The notes under the pieces were generated by a model that saw nothing but the letters and a program-made list of their open reading frames with translations, ran no database searches and was not told where the DNA came from. This document shows, piece after piece, positions 49,011 to 62,219 of a DNA stretch of 64,000 nucleotides; position 1 is the stretch's first letter, and every line of letters starts with the position of its first letter. The stretch comes from Lasioglossum baleicum. Lineage: Eukaryota > Arthropoda > Insecta > Hymenoptera > Halictidae. The stretch is from NCBI RefSeq assembly GCF_051020765.1, contig NW_027469319.1, positions 124,001 to 188,000 of the forward strand, given 5' to 3'. The translations under genes and the position numbers were made by a program.

Positions 49011-51838
49011 TTATGTGTTATGCGTTATGTGTTATGCGTTGTGCTTTACGGGTTATGCGATATGCGTTATGCGTTATGACTTTTTCATTGAACGTTATGC
49101 GTTATGCGTTATGCGTTATGTGTTATGCGTTGTGCTTTACGGGTTATGCGATATGCGTTATGCGTTATGACTTTTTCATTGAACGTTATGCGTTATGCGT
49201 TATGCGTTATGCGTTATGCGTTATGCGTTATGCGTTATGCGTTATGCGTTATGCGTTATGCGTTATGCGTTATGCGTTATGCGTTATGCGTTATGCGTTA
49301 TGCGTTATGCGTTATGCGTTATGCGTTATGCGTTATGCGTTATGCGTTATGCGTTATGCGTTATGCGTTATGCGTTATGCGTTATGCGTTATGCGTTATG
49401 TGTTATGCGTTATGTGTTATGCGTTGTGCTTTACGGGTTATGCGATATGCGTTATGCGTTATGACTTTTTCATTGAACGTTATGCGTTATGCGTTATGCG
49501 TTATGCGTTATGCGTTATGCGTTATGCGTTATGCGTTATGCGTTATGCGTTATGCGTTATGCGTTATGCGTTATGCGTTATGCGTTATGCGTTATGCGTT
49601 ATGCGTTATGCGTTATGCGTTATGCGTTATGCGTTATGCGTTATGCGTTATGCGTTATGCGTTATGCGTTATGCGTTATGTGTTATGCGTTATGTGTTAT
49701 GCGTTGTGCTTTACGGGTTATGCGATATGCGTTATGCGTTATGACTTTTTCATTGAACGTTATGCGTTATGCGTTATGCGTTATGCGTTATGCGTTATGC
49801 GTTATGCGTTATGCGTTATGCGTTATGCGTTATGCGTTATGCGTTATGCGTTATGCGTTATGCGTTATGCGTTATGCGTTATGCGTTATGCGTTATGCGT
49901 TATGCGTTATGCGTTATGCGTTATGCGTTATGCGTTATGCGTTATGCGTTATGCGTTATGCGTTATGCGTTATGCGTTATGCGTTATGCGTTATGCGTTA
50001 TGCGTTATGCGTTATGCGTTATGCGTTATGCGTTATGCGTTATGCGTTATGCCTTATGCGTTATGCGTTATGCGTTATGCGTTATGCGTTATGCGTTATG
50101 CGTTATGCGTTATGCGTTATGCACCATGCGTTATCCGTTATGCGTTATCCGTTATGCGTTACGCGTTATGCCTTATGCGTTATGCGTTATGCGTTATGCG
50201 TTAAGCGTTATACGTTATGCGATATGCGTTATGCGTTATGCGTTATGCGTTATGCGTTATGCGTTATGCGTTATGCGTTATGCGTTATGCGTTATGCGTT
50301 ATGCGTTATGCGTTATGCGTTATGCGTTATGCGTTATGCGTTATGCGTTATGCGTTATGCGTTATGCGTTATGCGTTATGCGTTATGCGTTATGCGTAAT
50401 GCGTTAAGCGTTATACGTTATGCGATATGCGTTATGCGTTATGCGTTATGCGTTATGCGTTATGCGTTATGCGTTATGCGTTATGCGTTATGCGTTATGC
50501 GTTATGCGTTATGCGTTATGCGTTATGCGTTATGCGTTATGCGTGATGCGTCATGCGTCATGCGTCATGCGTCATGCGTCATGCGTTATGCGTCATGCGT
50601 TATGCGTTATGCGTTATGCGTTATGCGTTATGCGTAATGCGTTAAGCGTTATACGTTATGCGATATGCGTTATGCGTTATGCGTTATGCGTTATGCGTTA
50701 TGCGTTATGCGTTATGCGTTATGCGTTATGCGTTATGCGTTATGCGTCATGCGTTATGCGTTATGCGTTATGCGTTATGCGTTATGCGTTATGCGTTATG
50801 CGTTATGCGTTATGCGTTATGCGTTATGCGTTATGCGTAATGCGTTAAGCGTTATACGTTATGCGATATGCGTTATGCGTTATGCGTTATGCGTTATGCG
50901 TTATGCGTTATGCGTTATGCGTTATGCGTTATGCGTTATGCGTTATGCGTTATGCGTTATGCGTTATGCGTTATGCGTTATGCGTTATGCGTTATGCGTT
51001 ATGCGTTATGCGTTATGCGTTATGCGTTATGCGTTATGCGTTATGCGTTATGCGTTATGCGTTATGCGTTATGCGTTATGCGTTATGCGTTATGCGTTAT
51101 GCGTTATGCGTTATGCGTTATGCGTTATGCGTTATGCGTTATGCGTTATGCGTTATGCGTTATGCGTTATGCGTTATGCGTTATGCGTTATGCGTTATGC
51201 GTTATGCGTTATGCGTTATGCGTTATGCGTTATGCGTTATGCGTTATGCGTGATGCGTCATGCGTCATGCGTCATGCGTCATGCGTCATGCGTTATGCGT
51301 CATGCGTTATGCGTTATGCGTTATGCGTTATGCGTTATGCGTTATGCGTTATGCGTTATGCGTTATGCGTTATGCGTTATGCGTTATGCGTTATGCGTTA
51401 TGCGTTATGCGTTATGCGTTATGCGTTATGCGTTATGCGTTATGCGTTATGCGTTATGCGTTATGCGTTATGCGTTATGCGTTATGCGTTATGCGTTATG
51501 CGTTATGCGTTATGCGTTATGCGTTATGCGTTATGCGTTATGCGTTATGCGTTATGCGTTATGCGTTATGCGATATGCGTTATGCGTTATGACTTTTTCA
51601 TTGAACGTTATGCGTTATGCGTTATGCGTTATGCGTTATGCGTTATGCGTTATGCGTTATGCGTTATGCGTTATGCGTTATGCGTTATGCGTTATGCGTT
51701 ATGCGTTATGCGTTATGCGTTATGCGTTATGCGTTATGCGTTATGCGTTATGCGTTATGCGTTATGCGTTATGCGTTATGCGTTATGCGTTATGCGTTAT
51801 GCGTTATGCGTTATGTGTTATGCGTTATGTGTTATGCG
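49011..51838 (+). repeat. Densest D cluster, E, and T2A-K cycles
   Basis: D at 49039, 49130, 49424 and 49704 (doublet plus two, the last spaced 280 bp), E 50117, then three T2A-T4A-G5A-T1A signatures starting about 50397, 50636 and 50836, with F at 50544 between the first two. F 51251 follows a 54-unit run (50873-51250). D' 51573 leads to the next doublet. The T2A before K is confined to these three copies, a small HOR of about 0.2 kb. Confidence 0.85.
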
Positions 51839-54800
51839 TTGTGCTTTACGGGTTATGCGATATGCGTTATGCGTTATGACTTTTTCATTGAACGTTATGC
51901 GTTATGCGTTATGCGTTATGTGTTATGCGTTGTGCTTTACGGGTTATGCGATATGCGTTATGCGTTATGACTTTTTCATTGAACGTTATGCGTTATGCGT
52001 TATGCGTTATGCGTTATGCGTTATGCGTTATGCGTTATGCGTTATGCGTTATGCGTTATGCGTTATGCGTTATGCGTTATGCGTTATGCGTTATGCGTTA
52101 TGCGTTATGCGTTATGCGTTATGCGTTATGCGTTATGCGTTATGTGTTATGCGTTATGTGTTATGCGTTGTGCTTTACGGGTTATGCGATATGCGTTATG
52201 CGTTATGACTTTTTCATTGAACGTTATGCGTTATGCGTTATGCGTTATGCGTTATGCGTTATGCGTTATGCGTTATGCGTTATGCGTTATGCGTTATGCG
52301 TTATGCGTTATGCGTTATGCGTTATGCGTTATGCGTTATGCGTTATGCGTTATGCGTTATGCGTTATGCGTTATGCGTTATGCGTTATGCGTTATGCGTT
52401 ATGCCTTATGCGTTATGCGTTATGCGTTATGCGTTATGCGTTATGCGTTATGCGTTATGCGTTATGCGTTATGCACCATGCGTTATCCGTTATGCGTTAT
52501 CCGTTATGCGTTACGCGTTATGCCTTATGCGTTATGCGTTATGCGTTATGCGTTAAGCGTTATACGTTATGCGATATGCGTTATGCGTTATGCGTTATGC
52601 GTTATGCGTTATGCGTTATGCGTTATGCGTTATGCGTTATGCGTTATGCGTTATGCGTTATGCGTTATGCGTTATGCGTTATGCGTTATGCGTTATGCGT
52701 TATGCGTTATGCGTTATGCGTTATGCGTTATGCGTTATGCGTTATGCGTTATGCGTTATGCGTTATGCGTTATGCGTTATGCGTTATGCGTTATGCGTTA
52801 TGCGTTATGCGTTATGCGTTATGCGTTATGCGTTATGCGTTATGCGTTATGCGTTATGCGTTATGCGTCATGCGTTATGCGTTATGCGTTATGCGTTATG
52901 CGTTATGCGTTATGCGTTATGCGTTATGCGTTATGCGTTATGCGTTATGCGTTATGCGTTATGCGTTATGCGTTATGCGTTATGCGTTATGCGTTATGCG
53001 TTATGCGTTATGCGTTATGCGTTATGCGTTATGCGTTATGCGTTATGCGTTATGCGTTATGCGTTATGCGTTATGCGTTATGCGTTATGCGTTATGCGTT
53101 ATGCGTTATGCGTTATGCGTTATGCGTTATGCGTTATGCGTTATGCGTTATGCGTTATGCGTTATGCGTTATGCGTTATGCGTTATGCGTTATGCGTTAT
53201 GCGTTATGCGTTATGCGTTATGCGTTATGCGTTATGCGTTATGCGTTATGCGTTATGCGTTATGCGTTATGCGTTATGCGTTATGCGTTATGCGTTATGC
53301 GTTATGCGTTATGCGTTATGCGTTATGCGTTATGCGTTATGCGTTATGCGTTATGCGTTATGCGTTATGCGTTATGCGTTATGCGTTATGCGTTATGCGT
53401 TATGCGTTATGCGTTATGCGTTATGCGTTATGCGTTATGCGTTATGCGTTATGCGTTATGCGTTATGCGTTATGCGTTATGCGTTATGCGTTATGCGTTA
53501 TGCGTTATGCGTTATGCGTTATGCGTTATGTGTTATGCGTTATGTGTTATGCGTTGTGCTTTACGGGTTATGCGATATGCGTTATGCGTTATGACTTTTT
53601 CATTGAACGTTATGCGTTATGCGTTATGCGTTATGCGTTATGCGTTATGCGTTATGCGTTATGCGTTATGCGTTATGCGTTATGCGTTATGCGTTATGCG
53701 TTATGCGTTATGCGTTATGCGTTATGCGTTATGCGTTATGCGTTATGCGTTATGCGTTATGCGTTATGCGTTATGCGTTATGCGTTATGCGTTATGCGTT
53801 ATGCGTTATGCGTTATGCGTTATGCGTTATGCGTTATGCGTTATGCGTTATGCGTTATGCGTTATGCGTTATGCGTTATGCGTTATGCGTTATGCGTTAT
53901 GCGTTATGCGTTATGCGTTATGCGTTATGCGTTATGCGTTATGCGTTATGCGTTATGCGTTATGCGTTATGCGTTATGCGTTATGCGTTATGCGTTATGC
54001 GTTATGCGTTATGCGTTATGCGTTATGCGTTATGCGTTATGCGTTATGCGTTATGCGTTATGCGTTATGCGTTATGCGTGATGCGTTATGCGTCATGCGT
54101 CATGCGTCATGCGTCATGCGTTATGCGTTATGCGTCATGCGTTATGCGTTATGCGTTATGCGTTATGCGTTATGCGTTATGCGTTATGCGTTATGCGTTA
54201 TGCGTTATGCGTTATGCGTTATGCGTTATGCGTTATGCGTTATGCGTTATGCGTTATGCGTTATGCGTTATGCGTTATGCGTTATGCGTTATGCGTTATG
54301 CGTTATGCGTTATGCGTTATGCGTTATGCGTTATGCGTTATGCGTTATGCGTTATGCGTTATGCGTTATGCGTTATGCGTTATGCGTTATGCGTTATGCG
54401 TTATGCGTTATGCGTTATGCGTTATGCGTTATGCGTTATGCGTTATGCGTTATGCGTTATGCGTTATGCGTTATGCGTTATGCGTTATGCGTTATGCGTT
54501 ATGCGTTATGCGTTATGCGATATGCGTTATGCGTTATGACTTTTTCATTGAACGTTATGCGTTATGCGTTATGCGTTATGCGTTATGCGTTATGCGTTAT
54601 GCGTTATGCGTTATGCGTTATGCGTTATGCGTTATGCGTTATGCGTTATGCGTTATGCGTTATGCGTTATGCGTTATGCGTTATGCGTTATGCGTTATGT
54701 GTTATGCGTTATGTGTTATGCGTTGTGCTTTACGGGTTATGCGATATGCGTTATGCGTTATGACTTTTTCATTGAACGTTATGCGTTATGCGTTATGCGT

Positions 54801-55674
54801 TATGCGTTATGCGTTATGCGTTATGCGTTATGCGTTATGCGTTATGCGTTATGCGTTATGCGTTATGCGTTATGCGTTATGCGTTATGCGTTATGCGTTA
54901 TGCGTTATGCGTTATGCGTTATGCGTTATGCGTTATGCGTTATGCGTTATGCGTTATGCGTTATGCGTTATGCGTTATGCGTTATGCGTTATGCGTTATG
55001 CGTTATGCGTTATGCGTTATGCGTTATGCGTTATGCGTTATGCGTTATGCGTTATGCGTTATGCGTTATGCGTTATGCGTTATGCCTTATGCGTTATGCG
55101 TTATGCGTTATGCGTTATGCGTTATGCGTTATGCGTTATGCGTTATGCGTTATGCGTTATGCGTTATGCGTTATGCGTTATGTGTTATGCGTTATGTGTT
55201 ATGCGTTGTGCTTTACGGGTTATGCGATATGCGTTATGCGTTATGACTTTTTCATTGAACGTTATGCGTTATGCGTTATGCGTTATGCGTTATGCGTTAT
55301 GCGTTATGCGTTATGCGTTATGCGTTATGCGTTATGCGTTATGCGTTATGCGTTATGCGTTATGCGTTATGCGTTATGCGTTATGCGTTATGCGTTATGC
55401 GTTATGCGTTATGCGTTATGCGTTATGCGTTATGCGTTATGCGTTATGCGTTATGCGTTATGCGTTATGCGTTATGCGTTATGCGTTATGCGTTATGCGT
55501 TATGCGTTATGCGTTATGCGTTATGCGTTATGCGTTATGCGTTATGCGTTATGCGTTATGCGTTATGCGTTATGCGTTATGCGTTATGCGTTATGCGTTA
55601 TGCCTTATGCGTTATGCGTTATGCGTTATGCGTTATGCGTTATGCGTTATGCGTTATGCGTTATGCGTTATGCG
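51839..55674 (+). repeat. Doublet, E, 93-unit run, F and three D
   Basis: D doublet 51839/51930, D 52168, E 52469, one T2C (52868-52874), a perfect run 52875-53525 (93 units), D 53554, a perfect run 53610-54078 (67 units), F 54079-54141 with four T2C, D' 54520, D 54723 and 55206, then a run with G7C leading to E at 55675. Confidence 0.86.
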
Positions 55675-58600
55675 TTATGCACCATGCGTTATCCGTTATG
55701 CGTTATCCGTTATGCGTTACGCGTTATGCCTTATGCGTTATGCGTTATGCGTTATGCGTTAAGCGTTATACGTTATGCGATATGCGTTATGCGTTATGCG
55801 TTATGCGTTATGCGTTATGCGTTATGCGTTATGCGTTATGCGTTATGCGTTATGCGTTATGCGTTATGCGTTATGCGTTATGCGTTATGCGTTATGCGTT
55901 ATGCGTTATGCGTTATGCGTTATGCGTTATGCGTTATGCGTTATGCGTTATGCGTTATGCGTTATGCGTTATGCGTTATGCGTTATGCGTTATGCGTTAT
56001 GCGTTATGCGTTATGCGTTATGCGTTATGCGTTATGCGTTATGCGTTATGCCTTATGCGTTATGCGTTATGCGTTATGCGTTATGCGTTATGCGTTATGC
56101 GTTATGCACCATGCGTTATCCGTTATGCGTTATCCGTTATGCGTTACGCGTTATGCCTTATGCGTTATGCGTTATGCGTTATGCGTTAAGCGTTATACGT
56201 TATGCGATATGCGTTATGCGTTATGCGTTATGCGTTATGCGTTATGCGTTATGCGTTATGCGTTATGCGTTATGCGTTATGCGTTATGCGTTATGCGTTA
56301 TGCGTTATGCGTTATGCGTTATGCGTTATGCGTTATGCGTTATGCGTTATGCGTTATGCGTTATGCGTTATGCGTTATGCGTTATGCGTTATGCGTTATG
56401 CGTTATGCGTTATGCGTTATGCGTTATGCGTTATGCGTTATGCGTTATGCGTTATGCGTTATGCGTTATGCGTTATGCGTTATGCGATATGCGTTATTCG
56501 TTATGCGTTATGCGTTATGCGTTATGCGTTATGCGTTATGCGTTATGCGTTATGCGTTATGCGTTATGCGTTATGCGTTATGCGTTATGCGTTATGCGTT
56601 ATGCGTTATGCGTTATGCGTTATGCGTTATGCGTTATGCGTTATGCGTCATGCGTTATGCGTTATGCGTTATGCGTTATGCGTTATGCGTTATGCGTTAT
56701 GCGTTATGCGTTATGCGTTATGCGTTATGCGTTATGCGTTATGCGTTATGCGTTATGCGTTATGCGTTATGCGTTATGCGTTATGCGTTATGCGTTATGC
56801 GTTATGCGTTATGCGTTATGCGTTATGCGTTATGCGTTATGCGTTATGCGTTATGCGTTATGCGTTATGCGTTATGCGTTATGCGTTATGCGTTATGCGT
56901 TATGCGTTATGCGTTATGCGTTATGCGTTATGCGTTATGCGTTATGCGTTATGCGTTATGCGTTATGCGTTATGCGTTATGCGTTATGCGTTATGCGTTA
57001 TGCGTTATGCGTTATGCGTTATGCGTTATGCGTTATGCGTTATGCGATATGCGTTATTCGTTATGCGTTATGCGTTATGCGTTATGCGTTATGCGTTATG
57101 CGTTATGCGTTATGCGTTATGCGTTATGCGTTATGCGTTATGCGTTATGCGTTATGCGTTATGCGTTATGCGTTATGCGTCATGCGTTATGCGTTATGCG
57201 TTATGCGTTATGCGTTATGCGTTATGCGTTATGCGTTATGCGTTATGCGTTATGCGTTATGCGTTATGCGTTATGCGTTATGCGTTATGCGTTATGCGTT
57301 ATGCGTTATGCGTTATGCGTTATGCGTTATGCGTTATGCGTTATGCGTTATGCGTTATGCGTTATGCGTTATGCGTTATGCGTTATGCGTTATGCGTTAT
57401 GCGTTATGCGTTATGCGTTATGCGTTATGCGTTATGCGTTATGCGTTATGCGTTATGCGTTATGCGTTATGCGTTATGCGTTATGCGTTATGCGTTATGC
57501 GTTATGCGTTATGCGTTATGCGTTATGCGTTATGCGTTATGCGTTATGCGTTATGCGTTATGCGTTATGCGTTATGCGTTATGCGTTATGCGTTATGCGT
57601 TATGCGTTACGCGTTACGCGTTACGCGTTATGCGTTAAGCGTTATACGTTATGCGATATGCGTTATGCGTTATGTGTTATGCGTTATGCGTTATGCGTTA
57701 TGCGTTATGCGTTATGCGTTATGCGTTATGCGTTATGCGTTATGCGTTATGCGTTATGCGTTATGCGTTATGCGTTATGCGTTATGCGTTATGCGTTATG
57801 CGTTATGCGTTATGCGTTATGCGTTATGCGTTATGCGTTATGCGTTATGCGTTATGCGTTATGCGTTATGCGTTATGCGTTATGCGTTATGCGTTATGCG
57901 TTATGCGTTATGCGTTATGCGTTATGCGTTATGCGTTATGCGTTATGCGTTATGCGTTATGCGTTATGCGTTATGCGTTATGCGTTATGCGTTATGCGTT
58001 ATGCGTTATGCGTTATGCGTTATGCGTTATGCGTTATGCGTTATGCGTTATGCGTTACGCGTTACGCGTTATGCGTTATGCGTTAAGCGTTATGCGTTAT
58101 GCGTTATGCGTTATGCGTTATGCGTTATGCGTTATGCGTTATGCGTTATGCGTTATGCGTTATGCGTTATGCGTTATGCGTTATGCGTTATGCGTTATGC
58201 GTTATGCGTTATGCGTTATGCGTTATGCGTTATGCGTTATGCGTTATGCGTTATGCGTTATGCGTTATGCGTTATGCGTGATGCCTTATGCGTTATGCGT
58301 TATGCGTTATGCGTTATGCGTTATGCGTTATGCGTTATGCGTTATGCGTTATGCGTTATGCGTTATGTGTTATTCGTTATGCGTTATGCGTTATGCGTTA
58401 TGCGTTATGCGTTATGCGTTATGCGTTATGCGTTATGCGTTATGCGTTATGCGTTATGCGTTATGCGTTATGCGTTATGCGTTATGCGTTATGCGTTATG
58501 CGTTATGCGTTATGCGTTATGCGTTATGCGTTATGCGTTATGCGTTATGCGTTATGCGTTATGCGTTATGCGTTATGCGTTATGCGTTATGCGTTATGCG

Positions 58601-59496
58601 TTATGCGTTATGCGTTATGCGTTATGCGTTATGCGTTATGCGTCATGCGTCATGCGTCATGCGTTATGCGTTATGCGTTATGCGTTATGCGTTATGCGTT
58701 ATGCGTTATGCGTTATGCGTTATGCGTTATGCGTTATGCGTTATGCGTTATGCGTTATGCGTTATGCGTTATGCGTTATGCGTTATGCGTTATGCGTTAT
58801 GCGTTATGCGTTATGCGTTATGCGTTATGCGTTATGCGTTATGCGTTATGCGTTATGCGTTATGCGTTATGCGTTATGCGTTATGCGTTATGCGTTATGC
58901 GTTATGCGTTATGCGTTATGCGTCATGCGTTATCCGTTATGCGTTATGTGTTATGCGTTATGCGTTATGCGTTATGCGTTATGCGTTATGCGTTATGCGT
59001 TATGCGTTATGCGTTATGCGTTATGCGTTATGCGTTATGCGTTATGCGTTATGCGTTATGCGTTATGCGTTATGCGTTATGCGTTATGCGTTATGCGTTA
59101 TGCGTTATGCGATATGCGTTATTCGTTATGCGTTATGCGTTATGCGTTATGCGTTATGCGTTATGCGTTATGCGTTATGCGTTATGCGTTATGCGTTATG
59201 CGTTATGCGTTATGCGTTATGCGTTATGCGTTATGCGTTATGCGTTATGCGTTATGCGTTATGCGTTATGCGTTATGCGTTATGCGTTATGCGTTATGCG
59301 TTATGCGTTATGCGTTATGCGTTATGCGTTATGCGTTATGCGTTATGCGTTATGCGTTATGCGTTATGCGTTATGCGTTATGCGTTATGCGTTATGCGTT
59401 ATGCGTTATGCGTTATGCGTTATGCGTTATGCGTTATGCCTTATGCGTTATGCGTTATGCGTTATGCGTTATGCGATATGCGTTATGCGTTATGCG
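55675..59496 (+). repeat. E pair and a D-free stretch with a 560-bp sub-repeat
   Basis: E at 55675 and 56102, only 427 bp apart. Then the pair T1A-canonical-free G5T (56487-56500) recurs at 57047-57060, exactly 560 bp later, with a T2C in each copy (56648 and 57180), and again at 59112. A T4C triplet with T4A, G5A and T1A occurs at 57607, T4C pair 58055, TGATGCC 58279, C6T plus G5T 58363, three T2C 58643-58663, and T2C-G5C-C6T 58923-58950. No D is present from 55262 to 60518. Confidence 0.82.
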
Positions 59497-62219
59497 TTAT
59501 GCACCATGCGTTATCCGTTATGCGTTATCCGTTATGCGTTACGCGTTATGCCTTATGCGTTATGCGTTATGCGTTATGCGTTAAGCGTTATACGTTATGC
59601 GATATGCGTTATGCGTTATGCGTTATGCGTTATGCGTTATGCGTTATGCGTTATGCGTTATGCGTTATGCGTTATGCGTTATGCGTTATGCGTTATGCGT
59701 TATGCGTTATGCGTTATGCGTTATGCGTTATGCGTTATGCGTTATGCGTTATGCGTTATGCGTTATGCGTTATGCGTTATGCGTTAAGCGTTATACGTTA
59801 TGCGATATGCGTTATGCGTTATGCGTTATGCGTTATGCGTTATGCGTTATGCGTTATGCGTTATGCGTTATGCGTTATGCGTTATGCGTTATGCGTTATG
59901 CGTTATGCGTTATGCGTTATGCGTTATGCGTTATGCGTTATGCGTTATGCGTTATGCGTTATGCGTTATGCGTTATGCGTTATGCGTTATGCGTTATGCG
60001 TTATGCGTTATGCGTTATGCGTTATGCGTTATGCGTTATGCGTTATGCGTTATGCGTTATGCGTTATGCGTTATGCGTTATGCGTTATGCGTTATGCGTT
60101 ATGCGTTATGCGTTATGCGTTATGCGTTATGCGTTAAGCGTTATACGTTATGCGATATGCGTTATGCGTTATGCGTTATGCGTTATGCGTTATGCGTTAT
60201 GCGTTATGCGTTATGCGTTATGCGTTATGCGTTATGCGTTATGCGTTATGCGTTATGCGTTATGCGTTATGCGTTATGCGTTATGCGTTATGCGTTATGC
60301 GTTATGCGTTATGCGTTATGCGTTATGCGTTATGCGTTATGCGTTATGCGTTATGCGTTATGCGTTATGCGTTATGCGTTATGCGTTATGCGTTATGCGT
60401 TATGCGTTATGCGTTATGCGTTATGCGTTATGCGTTATGCGTTATGCGTTATGCGTTATGCGTTATGCGTTATGCGTTATGCGTTATGCGTTATGCGTTA
60501 TGCGTTATGCGTTATGCGTTATGTGTTATGCGTTATGTGTTATGCGTTGTGCTTTACGGGTTATGCGATATGCGTTATGCGTTATGACTTTTTCATTGAA
60601 CGTTATGCGTTATGCGTTATGCGTTATGCGTTATGCGTTATGCGTTATGCGTTATGCGTTATGCGTTATGCGTTATGCGTTATGCGTTATGCGTTATGCG
60701 TTATGCGTTATGCGTTATGCGTTATGCGTTATGCGTTATGCGTTATGCGTTATGCGTTATGCGTTATGCGTTATGCGTTATGCGTTATGCCTTATGCGTT
60801 ATGCGTTATGCGTTATGCGTTATGCGTTATGCGTTATGCGTTATGCGTTATGCGTTATGCACCATGCGTTATCCGTTATGCGTTATCCGTTATGCGTTAT
60901 GCGTTATGCGTTATGCGTTATGCGTTATGCGTTATGCGTTATGCGTTATGCGTTATGCGTTATGCGTTATGCGTTATGCGTTATGCGTTATGCGTTATGC
61001 GTTATGCGTTATGCGTTATGCGTTATGCGTTATGCGTTATGCGTTATGCGTTATGCGTTATGCGTTATGCGTTATGCGTTATGCGTTATGCGTTATGCGT
61101 TATGCGTTATGCGTTATGCGTTATGCGTTATGCGTTATGCGTTATGCGTTATGCGTTATGCGTTATGCGTTATGCGTTATGCGTTATGCGTTATGCGTTA
61201 TGCGTTATGCGTTATGCGTTATGCGTTATGCGTTATGCGTTATGCGTTATGCGTTATGCGTTATGCGTTATGCGTTATGCGTCATGCGTTATGCGTCATG
61301 CGTTATGCGTTATACGTTATGCGATATGCGTTATGCGTTATGCGTTATGCGTTATGCGTTATGCGTTATGCGTTATGCGTTATGCGTTATGCGTTATGCG
61401 TTATGCGTTATGCGTTATGCGTTATGCGTTATGCGTTATGCGTTATGCGTTATGCGTTATGCGTTATGCGTTATGCGTTATGCGTTATGCGTTATGCGTT
61501 ATGCGTTATGCGTTATGCGTTATGCGTTATGCGTTATGCGTTATGCGTTATGCGTTATGCGTTATGCGTTATGCGTTATGCGTTATGCGTTATGCGTTAT
61601 GCCTTATGCGTTATGCGTTATGCGTTATGCGTTATGCGTTATGCGTTATGCGTTATGCGTTATGCCTTATGCGTTATGCGTTATGCGTTATGCGTTATGC
61701 GTTATGCGTTATGCGTTATGCGTTATGCGTTATGCGTTATGCGTTATGCGTTATGCGTTATGCGTTATGCGTTATGCGTTATGCGTTATGCGTTATGCGT
61801 TATCCGTTATGCGTTATGCGTTATGCGTTATGCGTTATGCGTTATGCGTTATGCGTTATGCGTTATGCGTTATGCGTTATGCGTTATGCGTTATGCGTTA
61901 TGCGTTATGCGTTATGCGTTATGCGTTATGCGTTATGCGTTATGCGTTATGCGTTATGCGTTATGCGTTATGTGTTATGCGTTATGTGTTATGCGTTGTG
62001 CTTTACGGGTTATGCGATATGCGTTATGCGTTATGACTTTTTCATTGAACGTTATGCGTTATGCGTTATGCGTTATGCGTTATGCGTTATGCGTTATGCG
62101 TTATGCGTTATGCGTTATGCGTTATGCGTTATGCGTTATGCGTTATGCGTTATGCGTTATGCGTTATGCGTTATGCGTTATGCGTTATGCGTTATGCGTT
62201 ATGCGTTATGCGGTATGCG
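59497..62219 (+). repeat. Last E copies and sparse variants
   Basis: Full E 59497 with K, a second K near 59786 and a third near 60136, D 60547, short E 60855 (last E), T2C at 61282 and 61296 with G5A 61310 and T1A 61324, G7C at 61597 and 61660, G5C 61800, D 61996 and a T1G unit 62213-62219. Variant density is falling. Confidence 0.84.

Larger units (their letters stand above)
30461..54141 (+). repeat. Module F family: T2G then a T2C cluster, 10 copies
   Basis: F begins with one T2G unit, usually one canonical unit, then 4-6 consecutive T2C units, one or two canonical units and a last T2C. Copies: 30461-30523, 36250-36298 (no last T2C), 37748-37810, 44678-44740, 45406-45475 (six T2C), 46862-46924, 48451-48506, 50544-50599, 51251-51306, 54079-54141 (four T2C, two canonical before the last). 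In 48451, 50544 and 51251 T2C follows T2G directly. Lone T2C clusters at 58643-58663 (three) and 63865-63892 (four) may be fragments. This is a local amplification of one variant unit inside the larger repeat. Confidence 0.92.
38231..54554 (+). repeat. Truncated D (D'): T1A plus T-rich cassette only, 9 copies
   Basis: Five units (35 bp): T1A, canonical, TTATGAC, TTTTTCA, TTGAACG. They match the right part of D but have perfect units to the left instead of TTGTGCT/TTACGGG. Copies: 38231-38265, 42004-42038, 44069-44103, 45091-45125, 46295-46329, 47317-47351, 48801-48835, 51573-51607, 54520-54554. All are in Region III. A shared left boundary at T1A suggests one truncation event that was then multiplied, which is inference. 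Confidence 0.9.
38525..60966 (+). repeat. Module E family: CCATGCG signature, 13 copies
   Basis: Full E is 16 units (112 bp): G7A, CCATGCG, G5C, canonical, G5C, canonical, T4C, G7C, four canonical, T4A, G5A, canonical, T1A. Full copies start at 38525, 40009, 41283, 43313, 50117, 52469, 55675, 56102 and 59497. Copies 44503, 46687 and 60855 stop after the second G5C. Copy 47604 keeps only G7A and CCATGCG. Most copies have a lone G7C unit about 9-12 units upstream. CCATGCG is unique to E and needs two substitutions (T1C and T2C). Confidence 0.93.

Noticed and set aside
54088..58086. 1,332-residue plus-strand ORF and the many other long ORFs, including those at 55775, 59800 and 41383
   Set aside because: All three plus frames are open at once and give the same heptapeptide. 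ORF ends fall only where variant units create stops, and there is no ribosome-binding site or codon bias. They are composition artefacts.
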